Assembly: GCF_021390545.1 (NCBI RefSeq) | Contig: NZ_JAJUWR010000017.1 | Location: 79,412-143,411, forward strand | Direction: 5' to 3' | From: Algoriphagus sp. AGSA1 | GTDB taxonomy: Bacteria; Bacteroidota; Bacteroidia; Cytophagales; Cyclobacteriaceae | Length of the DNA: 64,000 bases | Part shown: one piece after another, positions 1 to 8,444 of the stretch | Layout of the letters: each line of letters starts with the position of its first letter | Numbering within the stretch: the stretch's first letter is position 1 | Made by a program: the position numbers and the translations under genes | The notes under the pieces: model-generated | Databases searched by the model: none | The model's input: the letters and a program-made list of their open reading frames with translations, nothing else | Told to the model about the DNA's origin: nothing

Positions 1-462
1 ATCGTTCAGGCGATATTCCCAAATGCCTCCAAACTTTATAAGAAAGACGAACAGTCTTTCCATCGGTTTTTGAAAGTGGTATATATACGGGTTCTTATTT
101 GTGGGGCAATTATCGCAGCTCTGACTTATCTCGCCGCCCCTTGGATTATCCGTGTGCTATCCAGAACGGAGTTAGGAGAATCGGTCACTTACCTCCAACT
201 TTTGTCTCCCCTTTTATTTCTTTCCTGTCTCAACATCCCTAACATCACCATGATGCTGGTAGCGGATTTGAAGCAGATCCTCTTCAAGGCAAGCTGGATG
301 ATGTGCCTATACATGATCATCGCCGCATCTATTTTGACCTATTTTTATGGAGGCGCGGGACTCTGTTACGGTATTTTATCCACAGAAATAGTAGCCTACA
401 TCATTTGTATGCTTCTTTTGTACAAGCGAAATCCCTATCTTTTCCATGCCTTCTACTCCTGA
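1..462 (+). CDS. Polysaccharide flippase (Wzx/MATE-like), C-terminal part, cut by window edge
   Basis: The reading frame is open from base 1 (IVQAIFPNASKLYKKDEQSFHRF...) and stops at 462, so this is the last ~153 residues of a longer gene starting outside the window. Three to four hydrophobic helices are visible (around VLICGAIIAALTYLAAPWII, LLSPLLFLSCLNI, CLYMIIAASILTYF and LSTEIVAYIICMLLLY). The short amphipathic stretch before the first helix, with a KLYKK segment, resembles the end of polysaccharide export flippases that move lipid-linked repeat units across the inner membrane. The next gene overlaps it by 17 nt and is a glycosyltransferase, which supports the role. A TTG at 70 is only an internal codon, not a start. 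The exact family (MATE-type MurJ/Wzx) cannot be fixed from the fragment. Confidence 0.7.
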   Translation: MVQAIFPNASKLYKKDEQSFHRFLKVVYIRVLICGAIIAALTYLAAPWIIRVLSRTELGESVTYLQLLSPLLFLSCLNIPNITMMLVADLKQILFKASWMMCLYMIIAASILTYFYGGAGLCYGILSTEIVAYIICMLLLYKRNPYLFHAFYS

Positions 463-1381
463 TCCCTCTGTCGCAATCATTCTGGTCAATTGGAATGGGT
501 ATGCGTTTACCGCAGACTGCCTGAGATCCTTACGCAAAGTAGATTTCCAGAAATTTCAGGTTATTCTGGTTGATAATGCGTCAAAAGACCAAGAAGGAAA
601 AAAACTAAAGGCTGAATTTCCTGAAATAGAGCTGGTAGAGAACACTAAGAACTTGGGCTTTGCCGGAGGAAATAATGTGGGTATTAAAACAGCCTTGGCA
701 GCAGGGTATCCCCATGTGATGCTACTGAACAACGATACGGTAGTAGAACCTGATTTTCTCGGAATTATGCTGCAAAAATTCCGTAAAAACCCCAACGTAG
801 GAGTGGTACAGCCCTTGATTATCTTCCTTCATGACCGCAAAAAAATCTGGAGTGCGGGAGGAAAGTGGCAGCAGTGGTGGTGCAGGTCTATCACACTCGG
901 GGATAGAAAGTATATCGGGGATTTTAAAGTCCGGGACAGGGGTTTAGATTGGGCTACAGGATGCTGCATGCTGATCAGAAGAAATGCGCTTGTGGATACC
1001 GGGTTGCTCAATGAAAACTATTTTGCCTATTTTGAAGATGTGGAATGGTCCCTCCGTTTTAGGAAAAAGGGTTATGAAATTGAATTAGCCTCTGATGCAG
1101 TGATCTACCATGAGGCTGGCGCATCTTCCAAGAAGAAGCATTCCGAAGGAACACTGAGTGCCTCCGTATTTTATTACCATGTGCGGAACCAATTTTATCT
1201 GGTAAGGGCAAAGTCCCTCGGCATTCAAATCCTCTTTGCCGCCGCTTATCATCTATCCCGTTTTATCTTGTGGATGGCGTATTTTGGACTGAGGGGTAGA
1301 TTCCAAAAGCTCAGAGCGGTAGCTCGTGGCATTCGTGACGGCTGGACCTCAACGCTACAAAATACCGAAATATGGAGTTGA
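446..1381 (+). CDS. Glycosyltransferase family 2
   Basis: A 311-residue protein with a GT-A fold start (VAIILVNWNGYAFTADCLRSL), the nucleotide-sugar site LVDNASKD, the DXD-like metal site LLNNDTVVEPDF near residue 95 and the downstream ED motif in YFAYFEDVEWSLRFRKKGY. This matches rhamnosyltransferase-like GT2 enzymes that add sugars to lipid-linked oligosaccharides at the cytoplasmic face of the inner membrane. A hydrophobic, basic C-terminal segment (ILFAAAYHLSRFILWMAYFGL) probably anchors it to the membrane. It overlaps the flippase upstream by 17 nt and the polymerase-like gene downstream by 10 nt, so all three are probably translated as one operon. Donor and acceptor sugars cannot be told from sequence. 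Confidence 0.88.
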   Translation: MPSTPDPSVAIILVNWNGYAFTADCLRSLRKVDFQKFQVILVDNASKDQEGKKLKAEFPEIELVENTKNLGFAGGNNVGIKTALAAGYPHVMLLNNDTVVEPDFLGIMLQKFRKNPNVGVVQPLIIFLHDRKKIWSAGGKWQQWWCRSITLGDRKYIGDFKVRDRGLDWATGCCMLIRRNALVDTGLLNENYFAYFEDVEWSLRFRKKGYEIELASDAVIYHEAGASSKKKHSEGTLSASVFYYHVRNQFYLVRAKSLGIQILFAAAYHLSRFILWMAYFGLRGRFQKLRAVARGIRDGWTSTLQNTEIWS

Positions 1382-2781
1382 TATTTTTCATGATGATCGC
1401 CTTTGCGGTGGCTGCCGGCTTCTTCTGGACAGTTCAGCAGATGGTATTTCATGGAAAATGGGAATACTTTATCTTCTTCCTCGCCGCATTTCTCCCATTT
1501 TACATTACCTCACTCAGTGTGGTTTACCTGGCCACCCGCTCTCCTCTTTTGGTCAGTTTGTTTCAGATAAGCAAGGAAGCCACTGTGATTATCGCAGGAA
1601 TAGTATTTGTTTTGTACCACAGGAATATCTTCAATTATCCCTTCAGATTGCAGTCCACTGACTGGTTTATGCTGGCTTTTATAGGTCTGGCGGTACTTTT
1701 CTTGATCCTCCCCATAGGACAGGCCAGCTTTATCAATAAGGTGTTATACTTCAAAAGCATCCTGATTCCAAGTCTGGTTTATATGCTGGGCAGAAATACT
1801 GACTTTGGAGACCTGGAGCTGAAGCGGATATTCCGGATCATTTTCTTCATCGCCATAGCTGCGTTTCTGGTGAACCTTGTGGAGCACTTTATACTCCATG
1901 CACATCTGCAGCAGTTTACTGGCTATGCCCTGTTCAATATGGCCATAAACGATATCGATCCGGTGGGTCATTACAATCTGACCTGGACCTTCGAGACCAC
2001 CAATGCGATGAAACGTCTGGGGAGTTTTTTCGCGGATCCACTGGAGCTGGCAAGTTCGGTATTGATGGGCTTTGCCGCAGGATTGATCTGGTTTTTGACA
2101 ACTGACAAGGGCAGAAAATGGAACTATCTGCCAGTAATGCTCTGCTGTATTGGCAGCCTGATATTTGCTTCCTCCAGAGCCTCATTCGCCGCTTTCTTCC
2201 TGATGGTATTTTTTATTGCCCTGGTTTTCAAACTCTATAAACTGATCTCCTTTGGATTCTTGGCCGTGCTCCTGTTTGTGCTCTATGTGTTGTTCCTCGC
2301 TCCCGAGGATTTTTATTACTTTGTAGTGGATACACTTACCTTTGCGAATACCTCCAGCCTAGGGCATGTAATAGAATGGGGGCTGGCACTGGATTCCATG
2401 CTGACATATCCCCTGGGAATCGGACTGGCGATGAGTGGGAATTTTGGAAGCGTGTCGGATGAGCTGCGAGTAGGGGGAGAAAATCAGTTTTTGATCTACG
2501 GGGTGCAGCTGGGCTGGATCGGGATGGTGTTGTACATAGGTACTCTGGTCACGGGAATCAGAAATTCCATTTATGTTTTTAATAATTCCGATAAGCTGAA
2601 TTTAGCCAGAATGGCCTTTGTGGCCGGTACGGTGAAGGCAGGCCTATTGCTCCCACTCTTTACCGCAAATGTAGAGATCTACACCTATGTGTCCTGGGTT
2701 TCCTGGTGGATGGTAGGGATAAGTATAAACGAGTATTCCAGAATCAAAGTACAAAAACATACACAAGAGATAGCTAGATGA
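1372..2781 (+). CDS. O-antigen ligase/polymerase-like membrane protein (Wzy/WaaL type)
   Basis: A 469-residue protein that is almost entirely hydrophobic, with about ten to twelve predicted helices. A long loop in the second half (roughly residues 185-225, DIDPVGHYNLTWTFETTNAMKRLGSFF) precedes a helix. This layout, with the conserved R-x-G-x-F-x-[DE]P segment (KRLGSFFADPLELAS), is seen in O-antigen polymerases and ligases, which join lipid-linked repeat units in the periplasm. Its place between a flippase, glycosyltransferases and a methyltransferase remnant suggests the Wzy or ligase of a surface or exopolysaccharide pathway. Its stop codon overlaps the start of the methyltransferase pseudogene (ATGA). 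Polymerase and ligase cannot be separated by sequence alone. Confidence 0.8.
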   Translation: MELIFFMMIAFAVAAGFFWTVQQMVFHGKWEYFIFFLAAFLPFYITSLSVVYLATRSPLLVSLFQISKEATVIIAGIVFVLYHRNIFNYPFRLQSTDWFMLAFIGLAVLFLILPIGQASFINKVLYFKSILIPSLVYMLGRNTDFGDLELKRIFRIIFFIAIAAFLVNLVEHFILHAHLQQFTGYALFNMAINDIDPVGHYNLTWTFETTNAMKRLGSFFADPLELASSVLMGFAAGLIWFLTTDKGRKWNYLPVMLCCIGSLIFASSRASFAAFFLMVFFIALVFKLYKLISFGFLAVLLFVLYVLFLAPEDFYYFVVDTLTFANTSSLGHVIEWGLALDSMLTYPLGIGLAMSGNFGSVSDELRVGGENQFLIYGVQLGWIGMVLYIGTLVTGIRNSIYVFNNSDKLNLARMAFVAGTVKAGLLLPLFTANVEIYTYVSWVSWWMVGISINEYSRIKVQKHTQEIAR

Positions 2782-3050
2782 TTTTATATAACAAATGTCC
2801 ACTGTGCGATAGTACAAGCTTAAAAGGATACACCATAGATACAGTGCGAAGCGGACCGCATATATCCAGAGTACAGAGTAAGACATAAACTGGTATTTGC
2901 CAACCCAATAACTATACGAATAGTTTAGGAGAGAAATTTGGCAGATTAATCGGCTATAAAATGCCCTTAAGAAAAAAACTTAACCGACTCGTCCAGAATG
3001 CGCTTCAGGTAAATCAGTGGATTGTGTGTAAGGAAACAGATGGGGAATGA
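2778..3050 (+). pseudogene. SAM-dependent methyltransferase remnant (frameshift plus internal deletion)
   Basis: The ATG at 2778 overlaps the polymerase stop as ATGA, a normal translational-coupling start. It reads MILYNKCPLCDSTSLKGYTID and then TVRSGPHISRVQ, which looks like the zinc-ribbon-like N-terminus of class I SAM methyltransferases in glycan clusters. The frame then stops at 2886-2888. Two bases appear to be missing there: one frame over (from 2887) reads KLVFANP, the expected continuation. From 2910, back in the original frame, NYTNSLGEKFGRLIGYKMPL runs through to a stop at 3048-3050 and resembles the C-terminal end of the same family. About 200 residues, including the SAM-binding fold, are gone. 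The family match is from memory, while the frame changes and stops are seen directly. Confidence 0.72.
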
Positions 3051-3218
3051 ATGAACCTGAGTACTAAACTTCCATATTAGGGTGTCAAGAAAATACTTTT
3101 TATTTGTAGCACTTACACTTTGGGTTTCGTAACGATACCAAATTTTTTACAATCTTTACAGCAAAACTAAAGTTTAGTATTTTGACCTTAATCATTAAAT
3201 CAAACAACCCAATTCCGA

Positions 3219-4103
3219 ATGTTTGTAAGAAAACCCCTTCTTTTACTGATTAATTTATTGATTTTTCACAATGCCCTTTCCCAGGCAGGTATCGATGACC
3301 TCTTTCAGCAATTGAAAAAAGAACGGTTTCTGCCCAAACAAGAAGAAATCGCAACCCAGATCTATGACTCTCTGGAGCATATGCTGAAAAAAATTCCAGC
3401 CGATGAAGTTTTATCTCTTATCGAGCCTACCTCTTCAGACCACCTTCGCCTTACCACTTTCACTCCTGAAGAAACAACGCAGGCCAGAGCAGTGAGCATC
3501 CTCGTTTTAACACATAAAAATTATTTTAAAGAAGTATATTTTTCTGAATGGACCAGTCCTGAAGGTACTGCTGTATATGCAGAGGAATACTATCCTACAA
3601 TGCAGTGGACAGGTGAGGATGGCCTCCTAAAATCCAAAAAGCTATACGAAAGAAAGGAGGAAACAGCCCCTGGATCCGATTATACCTTTCATTCTTACAA
3701 AGGGACAAAATCAGATTTCTATGAAATCCATAAACTTCCTTCAAAAAACAACGAGCTATATCTATTGTCAGGTATTAACCCTTCAGACCGAATGCCGGCG
3801 TTGCTTTCATTTTTCGTTGTCGAAATCAAGGATGATGAACTCAGTTTAGACTATCCCGCCTTTGAGGGAATATCACCATTGCTCCAGTGTACCATCTATG
3901 ACAGGTCATCTCCCGATGCCTATTTCAAGTATTTCGAATACGATAGAGAAAAGCAGCTGGTCAAGCTCAGAAATCTAAAAAAGGAGGAGACAGTTACTGT
4001 GAATAAAGATGTGTATCGATCATCATATAAAGTTTTGAATCACAATAAAGAAGTTGAAATCACACTTAAATTTGCCGACTCGGGATTCTACAAGGTCGAT
4101 TAA
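3219..4103 (+). CDS. Exported protein of unknown function
   Basis: A 294-residue protein with a clear signal peptide (MFVRKPLLLLINLLIFHNALSQA, cleavage likely after LSQA). The mature part is polar and mixed alpha/beta, with no motif I recognise and no cysteines suggesting disulfides. The middle is rich in aromatic and charged residues (EWTSPEGTAVYAEEYYPTMQW; YDRSSPDAYFKYFEYDREK), which suggests a soluble beta-rich domain in the periplasm or on the surface. It stands alone: 168 nt follow the methyltransferase remnant and 198 nt precede the oxygenase gene. It may be a passenger of the polysaccharide locus rather than part of the pathway. I do not assign a function. Confidence 0.75.
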   Translation: MFVRKPLLLLINLLIFHNALSQAGIDDLFQQLKKERFLPKQEEIATQIYDSLEHMLKKIPADEVLSLIEPTSSDHLRLTTFTPEETTQARAVSILVLTHKNYFKEVYFSEWTSPEGTAVYAEEYYPTMQWTGEDGLLKSKKLYERKEETAPGSDYTFHSYKGTKSDFYEIHKLPSKNNELYLLSGINPSDRMPALLSFFVVEIKDDELSLDYPAFEGISPLLQCTIYDRSSPDAYFKYFEYDREKQLVKLRNLKKEETVTVNKDVYRSSYKVLNHNKEVEITLKFADSGFYKVD

Positions 4104-4230
4104 GGTTTAAGTGAAAAAATATTCTCTGCTGAAACAGGGTCAAATTCAGCTTCTAAGGTGATTATTGGCAATAATGTAACAGCTAGTGGCTTATAAAGCT
4201 TGGGAAGAGGCTTAGGTTAACAATTTGTGC

Positions 4231-4238
4231 TATTTTTG
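4231..4238 (+). promoter_or_regulatory. Candidate -7 element (TATTTTTG) for the oxygenase gene
   Basis: TATTTTTG fits the Bacteroidota -7 consensus TAnnTTTG and lies 63 nt upstream of the oxygenase start. No TTG at the expected -33 spacing is obvious, so this is a weak call. Confidence 0.3.
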
Positions 4239-4301
4239 GATTTTAAATAAGAGCTTGTGGCTTTTGGCCCGACAGAAGTAAACTAACAGATTAATGATTT
4301 T

Positions 4302-5078
4302 ATGATTAATTTTATTGAGATTGAGGAGAATCTGGAGAAATTCAGACTGGCATACCATATTGCCCAGCCCTTTCCTCATTTGATAATTGACAATTTTTGT
4401 GATGAGGCCAGACTGAGCGCCGCCTACAATGCCATCCCTGAACTGAACAACAAAAGCAGAGACTACGTTTTTGCCAACAATAAATTTGAGAAGTCAAATT
4501 ACAAGGAGCTTTGTCCTGAGCTACATGAGCTATATGAGGATCTTACTTCCGAGCGTTTCAATAAAATCCTCTCCTTCATTACTTCCAAGGAAATATTCGT
4601 AGATCCCAAAAACCACGGAGGCGGATTGCATCAAGGCAAAAAGAACAGTTTTTTGGATATGCACCTTGATTTCAACTATCACCCTCTCCATAAAAACTGG
4701 TACCGTGAACTAAACCTGCTCCTGTATTTGAACAAAGACTGGAAACCGGAATATAAAGGTAACCTGAAGATTTTAGATCTTAGAACGGACAAAGAAGCGG
4801 AGCTGGAAGTTCCTTTCAATAGACTGATCATACAGCAATGTGCTCCCTATACTCTACATGGATATGATATGACCGCATTTCCTGAAGGAAAGTACAGGAC
4901 TTCTATCGCTACCTATGCCTATCAAAAACATAAGCACCTGATAGAGAAACCCAGAACTACGGATTGGCATCCGAATCAGGATTCCAATCTTTTCAAAAAA
5001 CTATTGGCAAAAAACTATAATTTCTTGGTATCCACCAAGAACCGACTGTTTGGAAGCGGAACGGCCAAAAACCAATAA
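4302..5078 (+). CDS. 2-oxoglutarate/Fe(II)-dependent oxygenase (prolyl 4-hydroxylase-like fold)
   Basis: A 258-residue protein with the double-stranded beta-helix signature. The iron ligands are a H-x-D pair (MHLDFNYHP, H121 and D123) and a distal histidine in TLHGYDM (H186), followed by an arginine in GKYRTSIATYAY (R199) placed to hold 2-oxoglutarate. The N-terminal part (PFPHLIIDNFCDEARLSAAYNAIP) is typical of 2OG-FeII_Oxy_3 proteins. These enzymes hydroxylate a protein, sugar or lipid substrate. No signal peptide is seen, so it should act in the cytoplasm. Because it sits in a polysaccharide locus, its substrate may be a sugar, a lipid carrier or a tailoring group, but that is inference. 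Upstream spacing suggests its own transcript. Confidence 0.82.
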   Translation: MINFIEIEENLEKFRLAYHIAQPFPHLIIDNFCDEARLSAAYNAIPELNNKSRDYVFANNKFEKSNYKELCPELHELYEDLTSERFNKILSFITSKEIFVDPKNHGGGLHQGKKNSFLDMHLDFNYHPLHKNWYRELNLLLYLNKDWKPEYKGNLKILDLRTDKEAELEVPFNRLIIQQCAPYTLHGYDMTAFPEGKYRTSIATYAYQKHKHLIEKPRTTDWHPNQDSNLFKKLLAKNYNFLVSTKNRLFGSGTAKNQ

Positions 5079-5447
5079 TGATTATCCGCAAACTTATCAG
5101 TAGGTCTCACTAACCCAGATTTATGGTGGATAATCGTCCACAGACAACGGGCAGCAGTCCACCGCAAGAATTGGGCATGGATAAAGATCTATTGTCGTCA
5201 AAAAAGCCCTAGTTGTCAAAAGCCGATGATATAAACCTGACAGGTTTTGGCCAGTAGTACACTATGCCCCTGCTATATTCAGCCTTCATGGTACTGAATT
5301 TGCGGGAAAGGATAAGTAGATGAAGCTTTCCGGATATGCAGCGTGACCAGGAATGTTTTCTGAAAGGAGAACAAAACTGGTTAGACAAGGAATTTGAGTC
5401 AGTACATCACTTGATTATTCAGGGGACAGCTACCTGATAGTTTTGAT
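5079..5447. other. Intergenic region with one dispersed-repeat copy, otherwise empty
   Basis: This 369-nt gap holds a small hairpin (GTGGA at 5123 with TCCAC at 5134) and repeat copy A at 5179-5262. From about 5351 a short open stretch (QECFLKGEQNWLDKEF) ends before the nuclease remnant and is not recognised. It may be debris from an older gene. Confidence 0.5.
5179..5262 (+). repeat. Dispersed intergenic element, GTCGTCAAAA family, copy A
   Basis: It starts GGATAAAGATCTATTGTCGT and continues CAAAAAA, then has CCTGACAGGTTTTGGCCAGT further on. Copy C (43678-43815) shows both blocks in the same order (ACAAAGACCTATTGTCGTCA; TGACAGGTTTTAGTCTAGTA), and copy B (39523-39680) has the first block on the other strand. 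This copy lacks the AGAAAATCCC hairpin. Confidence 0.7.
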
Positions 5448-6162
5448 ATGAGCACAAAATTGGAAGCTTCTTTCTTCGAAAACATCAAAAAATTACTCCT
5501 CGAAGTGCAGGCCAGCGCAGTAAAGCAGGTGAATACCATAATGGTTTCTACCTATTTTGAAATGGGCAGGCAATTGGTAGAACATGAGCAAAACGGAAAT
5601 CATGAGGCAGAATATGGAGCCTATATAATTTCCGAACTCTCAAGAAGCCTCACTGAGGAGTTTGGCAAAGGATATTCGAAAAGAAATCTGGAGCTGATCC
5701 GTAAATTTTACATTACCTACAAGAATGCGAAATCACCGATTTCGCAAAGTCTTAGCTGGACTTACTATATACTGCTAATGCGGATTGGTGATGAAAATGA
5801 AACTGGGGAAAGGGTTCACCTTTGTAGGCAGTCAGGTTCGCTTTACCTTTGACGAAGAACATTTTAGAATTGATTTGGTCTTTTACAATAGGTTACTTCG
5901 TAGTTTTGTCTTGATAGATCTTAAAATAGGAAAGCTAAAACATTAGGACTTGGGACAGATGCAGATGTATGTGAACTATTATGACCGATTTGTGAAGACT
6001 GCAGATGAGATGCCTACTATTGGCATTATATTGTGCAAGGACAAAAAAGATGCTATGGTGGAGATTACCCTGCCAAAAGACAACAAACAGATCTTTGCGA
6101 GCAAGTACTTGCTGTATTAGTCGAAAGAAGAAGACCTGAAAAAACTTATTGAGCAAGAGTGA
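5448..6162 (+). pseudogene. DUF1016/YhcG-type PDDEXK nuclease remnant
   Basis: From ATG 5448 the frame reads as the DUF1016 N-terminal helical domain (FFENIKKLLLEVQASAVKQV; YFEMGRQLVEHEQNG; GKGYSKRNLELIRKFY; SLSWTYYILLMRI). The match fails near 5790 and the frame stops at 5852. In another frame, from about 5800, the C-terminal nuclease domain is plain: GKGFTFVGSQVRFTFDEEHF, then RIDLVFYNRLLRSFVLIDLK, which contains the D...LK catalytic strand. TAG interrupts it after KLKH (a Gln codon in relatives) and again after SKYLLY at 6118-6120; the tail SKEEDLKKLIEQE ends at 6160-6162. The central ~100 residues are missing. Intact relatives of about 340 residues are often linked to restriction or defence loci. 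The domain identity is from family knowledge; the stops and frames are directly visible. Confidence 0.85.
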
Positions 6163-6169
6163 ATCCAGA

Positions 6170-7288
6170 ATGAAAGTACTCCTCGACCTGCAATACCTCA
6201 ATGTCGCCACCACCGGCATCAAAACCTACATGATGGAACTTGCCCGTGCGGCATTGTCCTATCCCCATCCTGATATTATATGGATTTTCTCGCACGACCC
6301 AGAGATCCAAAGCGCTGACCAAACTTTCAAAGACCCTAAATCCAAAATCCAGCGATTGAATTACCATCTGGATTACTTCAGATGGAAGGAATTCCAGCTT
6401 CCCGATCTAATCAAAAAACACCAACCAGATGTACTGATCTGTCCTGATTTTGTCTCTCCGGCAGCCAGTCTGCCCTGTCGTCGCCTTACGGTGATCCATG
6501 ACGCATTTTTCTGGCAAATGCCCCAAAACTACCCAAAGTGGTGGAGGACCTACTTTCTCCGCCTGATAAAAAAAGGGCTCAAGGAAAACACTGAGATCAT
6601 TACCACTACCGAATATTCCCGCAAGTCCCTATACAAATACCTGAAGAAAATCTACCCAATGACCGTTATCCACCAGGTTCCCAAAAAACTTGCAAATGGG
6701 GTAGATGCTACATTTTTGGAAAAGCATGCCTTGGAAAACCATAACTATCTCCTCCATATCGGCACGTTTGACAGAAGAAAACATCTGCCGCTATTGGTCA
6801 AAGCATTTGGTGATTTCCTAAAAAAGACCAGCTCTGATTTTAAATTGGTATTGGCTGGTGGCGCAGGTCAAAGTGTACAGATGAATGATAAGCCTGTAGT
6901 GGATGCTCTTGTTTCGGAGCTTGGGCTTCAGGAGAGAGTCATTTTGCCCGGATATGTCACCGATGCGCAGGTACGAACGCTATATGAGGGTGCTTTTGGC
7001 TATGTTTTCCCTTCAGAGAATGAAGGCTTCGGTATTCCCATCGTAGAAGCAATGACCTTCGGGGTTCCTGTCATCCATTCTGATCAGCCTGCCTTGCTGG
7101 AAGTGGCCGGAGATGCCGGACTTTCTTTCAATATTGGTAATCAGCAAGATCTAACTGAAAAAATGATACTTTTGAGCAGCGATCCTGAGCTGAGATCTAC
7201 ACTGCTCAATAAAGGCTTTGCCCGTGCCAAGGATTTTTCATCCAAAAAATTCATAGAGGCTTTTCACCAAGTCCTGCTTTCAAATTAA
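6170..7288 (+). CDS. Glycosyltransferase family 4 (GT-B)
   Basis: A 372-residue GT-B enzyme. The N-terminal half starts MKVLLDLQYLNVATTGIKTY. The C-terminal nucleotide-binding half has the linker LLHIGTFDRRKHLPLLVKAF, the LPGYVTD segment and the E-x7-E-like donor site PSENEGFGIPIVEAM. It should transfer a sugar from a nucleotide donor to a lipid-linked oligosaccharide at the cytoplasmic membrane. I chose ATG 6170 over the upstream TTG 6149, because 6149 lies inside the end of the nuclease remnant and 6170 gives the usual N-terminus. It lies 7 nt before the next glycosyltransferase. Family placement is firm; donor and linkage are unknown. Confidence 0.9.
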   Translation: MKVLLDLQYLNVATTGIKTYMMELARAALSYPHPDIIWIFSHDPEIQSADQTFKDPKSKIQRLNYHLDYFRWKEFQLPDLIKKHQPDVLICPDFVSPAASLPCRRLTVIHDAFFWQMPQNYPKWWRTYFLRLIKKGLKENTEIITTTEYSRKSLYKYLKKIYPMTVIHQVPKKLANGVDATFLEKHALENHNYLLHIGTFDRRKHLPLLVKAFGDFLKKTSSDFKLVLAGGAGQSVQMNDKPVVDALVSELGLQERVILPGYVTDAQVRTLYEGAFGYVFPSENEGFGIPIVEAMTFGVPVIHSDQPALLEVAGDAGLSFNIGNQQDLTEKMILLSSDPELRSTLLNKGFARAKDFSSKKFIEAFHQVLLSN

Positions 7289-7295
7289 CACATAA

Positions 7296-8444
7296 GTGAA
7301 CATTCTCTTTCTCCACAGTACTTCGGATCTGTATGGGTCTGCAAGGATTTTTCTCGAAGTAATCAAAATATACAATTCTTCAGGATTGAATCCAGTGGTG
7401 GTGATTTCCGGAGAAGGGCCGCTGGCGGATGCGTTACGTGAAATCAACATAACTGTAAAGATCCGGAACCTGGGGGTTCTCAGACGCAAATACAACTCAC
7501 CCCTAGGCTTGATGAATAGGTTGAGCAAGATTCTAAAATCCTATTTCTTCCTGAGATCCCTGCACAGGGAATATAAGTTTGACCTGGTTTACAGCAATAC
7601 TCTTGGAGTCTTAGTCGGTGCCTTTTGGGCTAAAAAAAACAACCTACCCCATATTTGGCACATCCATGAGATTCTGGAAAACCCGGAAATGCTGGTCAGA
7701 ATCATCTCTAAACTCATGGACAGCTCTACCCCACAACCCATCACTGTGTCTAAATCCGTAGAGGCTTTTTGGCAGCAGAAACTACGTATTGCCCGGCCAC
7801 TGACCATCCATAACGGTATCCCCTATACTGATTTTCTAGTACCCTATCCAAAGGCTAAATCAGAACTTCATATCCCGGAAGACAGCTTGGTGATCACCAT
7901 GATTGGCAGGATCAATCCAGGCAAAGGGCAACTGTTTTTTCTTGAACTCGCCAAAAGGCTGTGCATTTCCAATCCACGGTTAAAATTCGTAATGGTGGGT
8001 GATGCATATCCAGGCTACGAAGCTATTGGTGAGCAGATCAATGAGTTGATAACACGGCATAAGCTTGATGACAACATTGTCGATCTCGGATTCAGAAAGG
8101 ACATTCCCCGGGTTCTGGCAGCTACGGATATATTTGTGATGCCCTCAGTGCTCCCCGACTCGCTGCCCACGGTGATTCTGGAAGCAATGGCCTCCGGGTG
8201 TCCGGTGGTAGCTACCCGTTCAGGAGGAGCTTCTGAAATGGTAATAGACAATCAAACTGGATATTTAATTCCGATAAACGATCTGGAACAAGGAGAAAAT
8301 GCGTTAATTAAGTTAATTTTGAACCCAAGGCTTCGGGAGACTTTTGGCGAAGCTGGCAGAAAACGTGCACTGGAGCACTTCAGTTTGGAAAGTTTTAAGG
8401 AAAATATCACGGCCCACTTATGGCAACAGGTAAGAAAAAGCTAA
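7296..8444 (+). CDS. Glycosyltransferase family 4 (GT-B), GTG start
   Basis: A 382-residue GT-B glycosyltransferase. The start MNILFLHSTSDLYGSARIFL is the usual opening of the family and requires GTG at 7296, since no ATG is in position. The C-terminal half has the linker ITMIGRINPGKGQLFFLEL, the VDLGFRKDIP segment and the donor-site motif DSLPTVILEAMASGCPVVAT. It follows the previous glycosyltransferase after 7 nt and overlaps the next by 25 nt, so the three probably form one translational unit adding successive sugars to the same carrier. Acceptor and donor cannot be read from the sequence. Confidence 0.9.
   Translation: MNILFLHSTSDLYGSARIFLEVIKIYNSSGLNPVVVISGEGPLADALREINITVKIRNLGVLRRKYNSPLGLMNRLSKILKSYFFLRSLHREYKFDLVYSNTLGVLVGAFWAKKNNLPHIWHIHEILENPEMLVRIISKLMDSSTPQPITVSKSVEAFWQQKLRIARPLTIHNGIPYTDFLVPYPKAKSELHIPEDSLVITMIGRINPGKGQLFFLELAKRLCISNPRLKFVMVGDAYPGYEAIGEQINELITRHKLDDNIVDLGFRKDIPRVLAATDIFVMPSVLPDSLPTVILEAMASGCPVVATRSGGASEMVIDNQTGYLIPINDLEQGENALIKLILNPRLRETFGEAGRKRALEHFSLESFKENITAHLWQQVRKS

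Noticed and set aside
303..524. A 73-codon frame over the flippase/GT2 junction
   Set aside because: It is a shadow of the two real genes, with no motif and no start context.
2644..2886. An 80-codon minus-strand frame over the polymerase end and methyltransferase remnant
   Set aside because: Low-complexity Tyr/Leu/Cys composition; it is explained as the reverse of the remnant.
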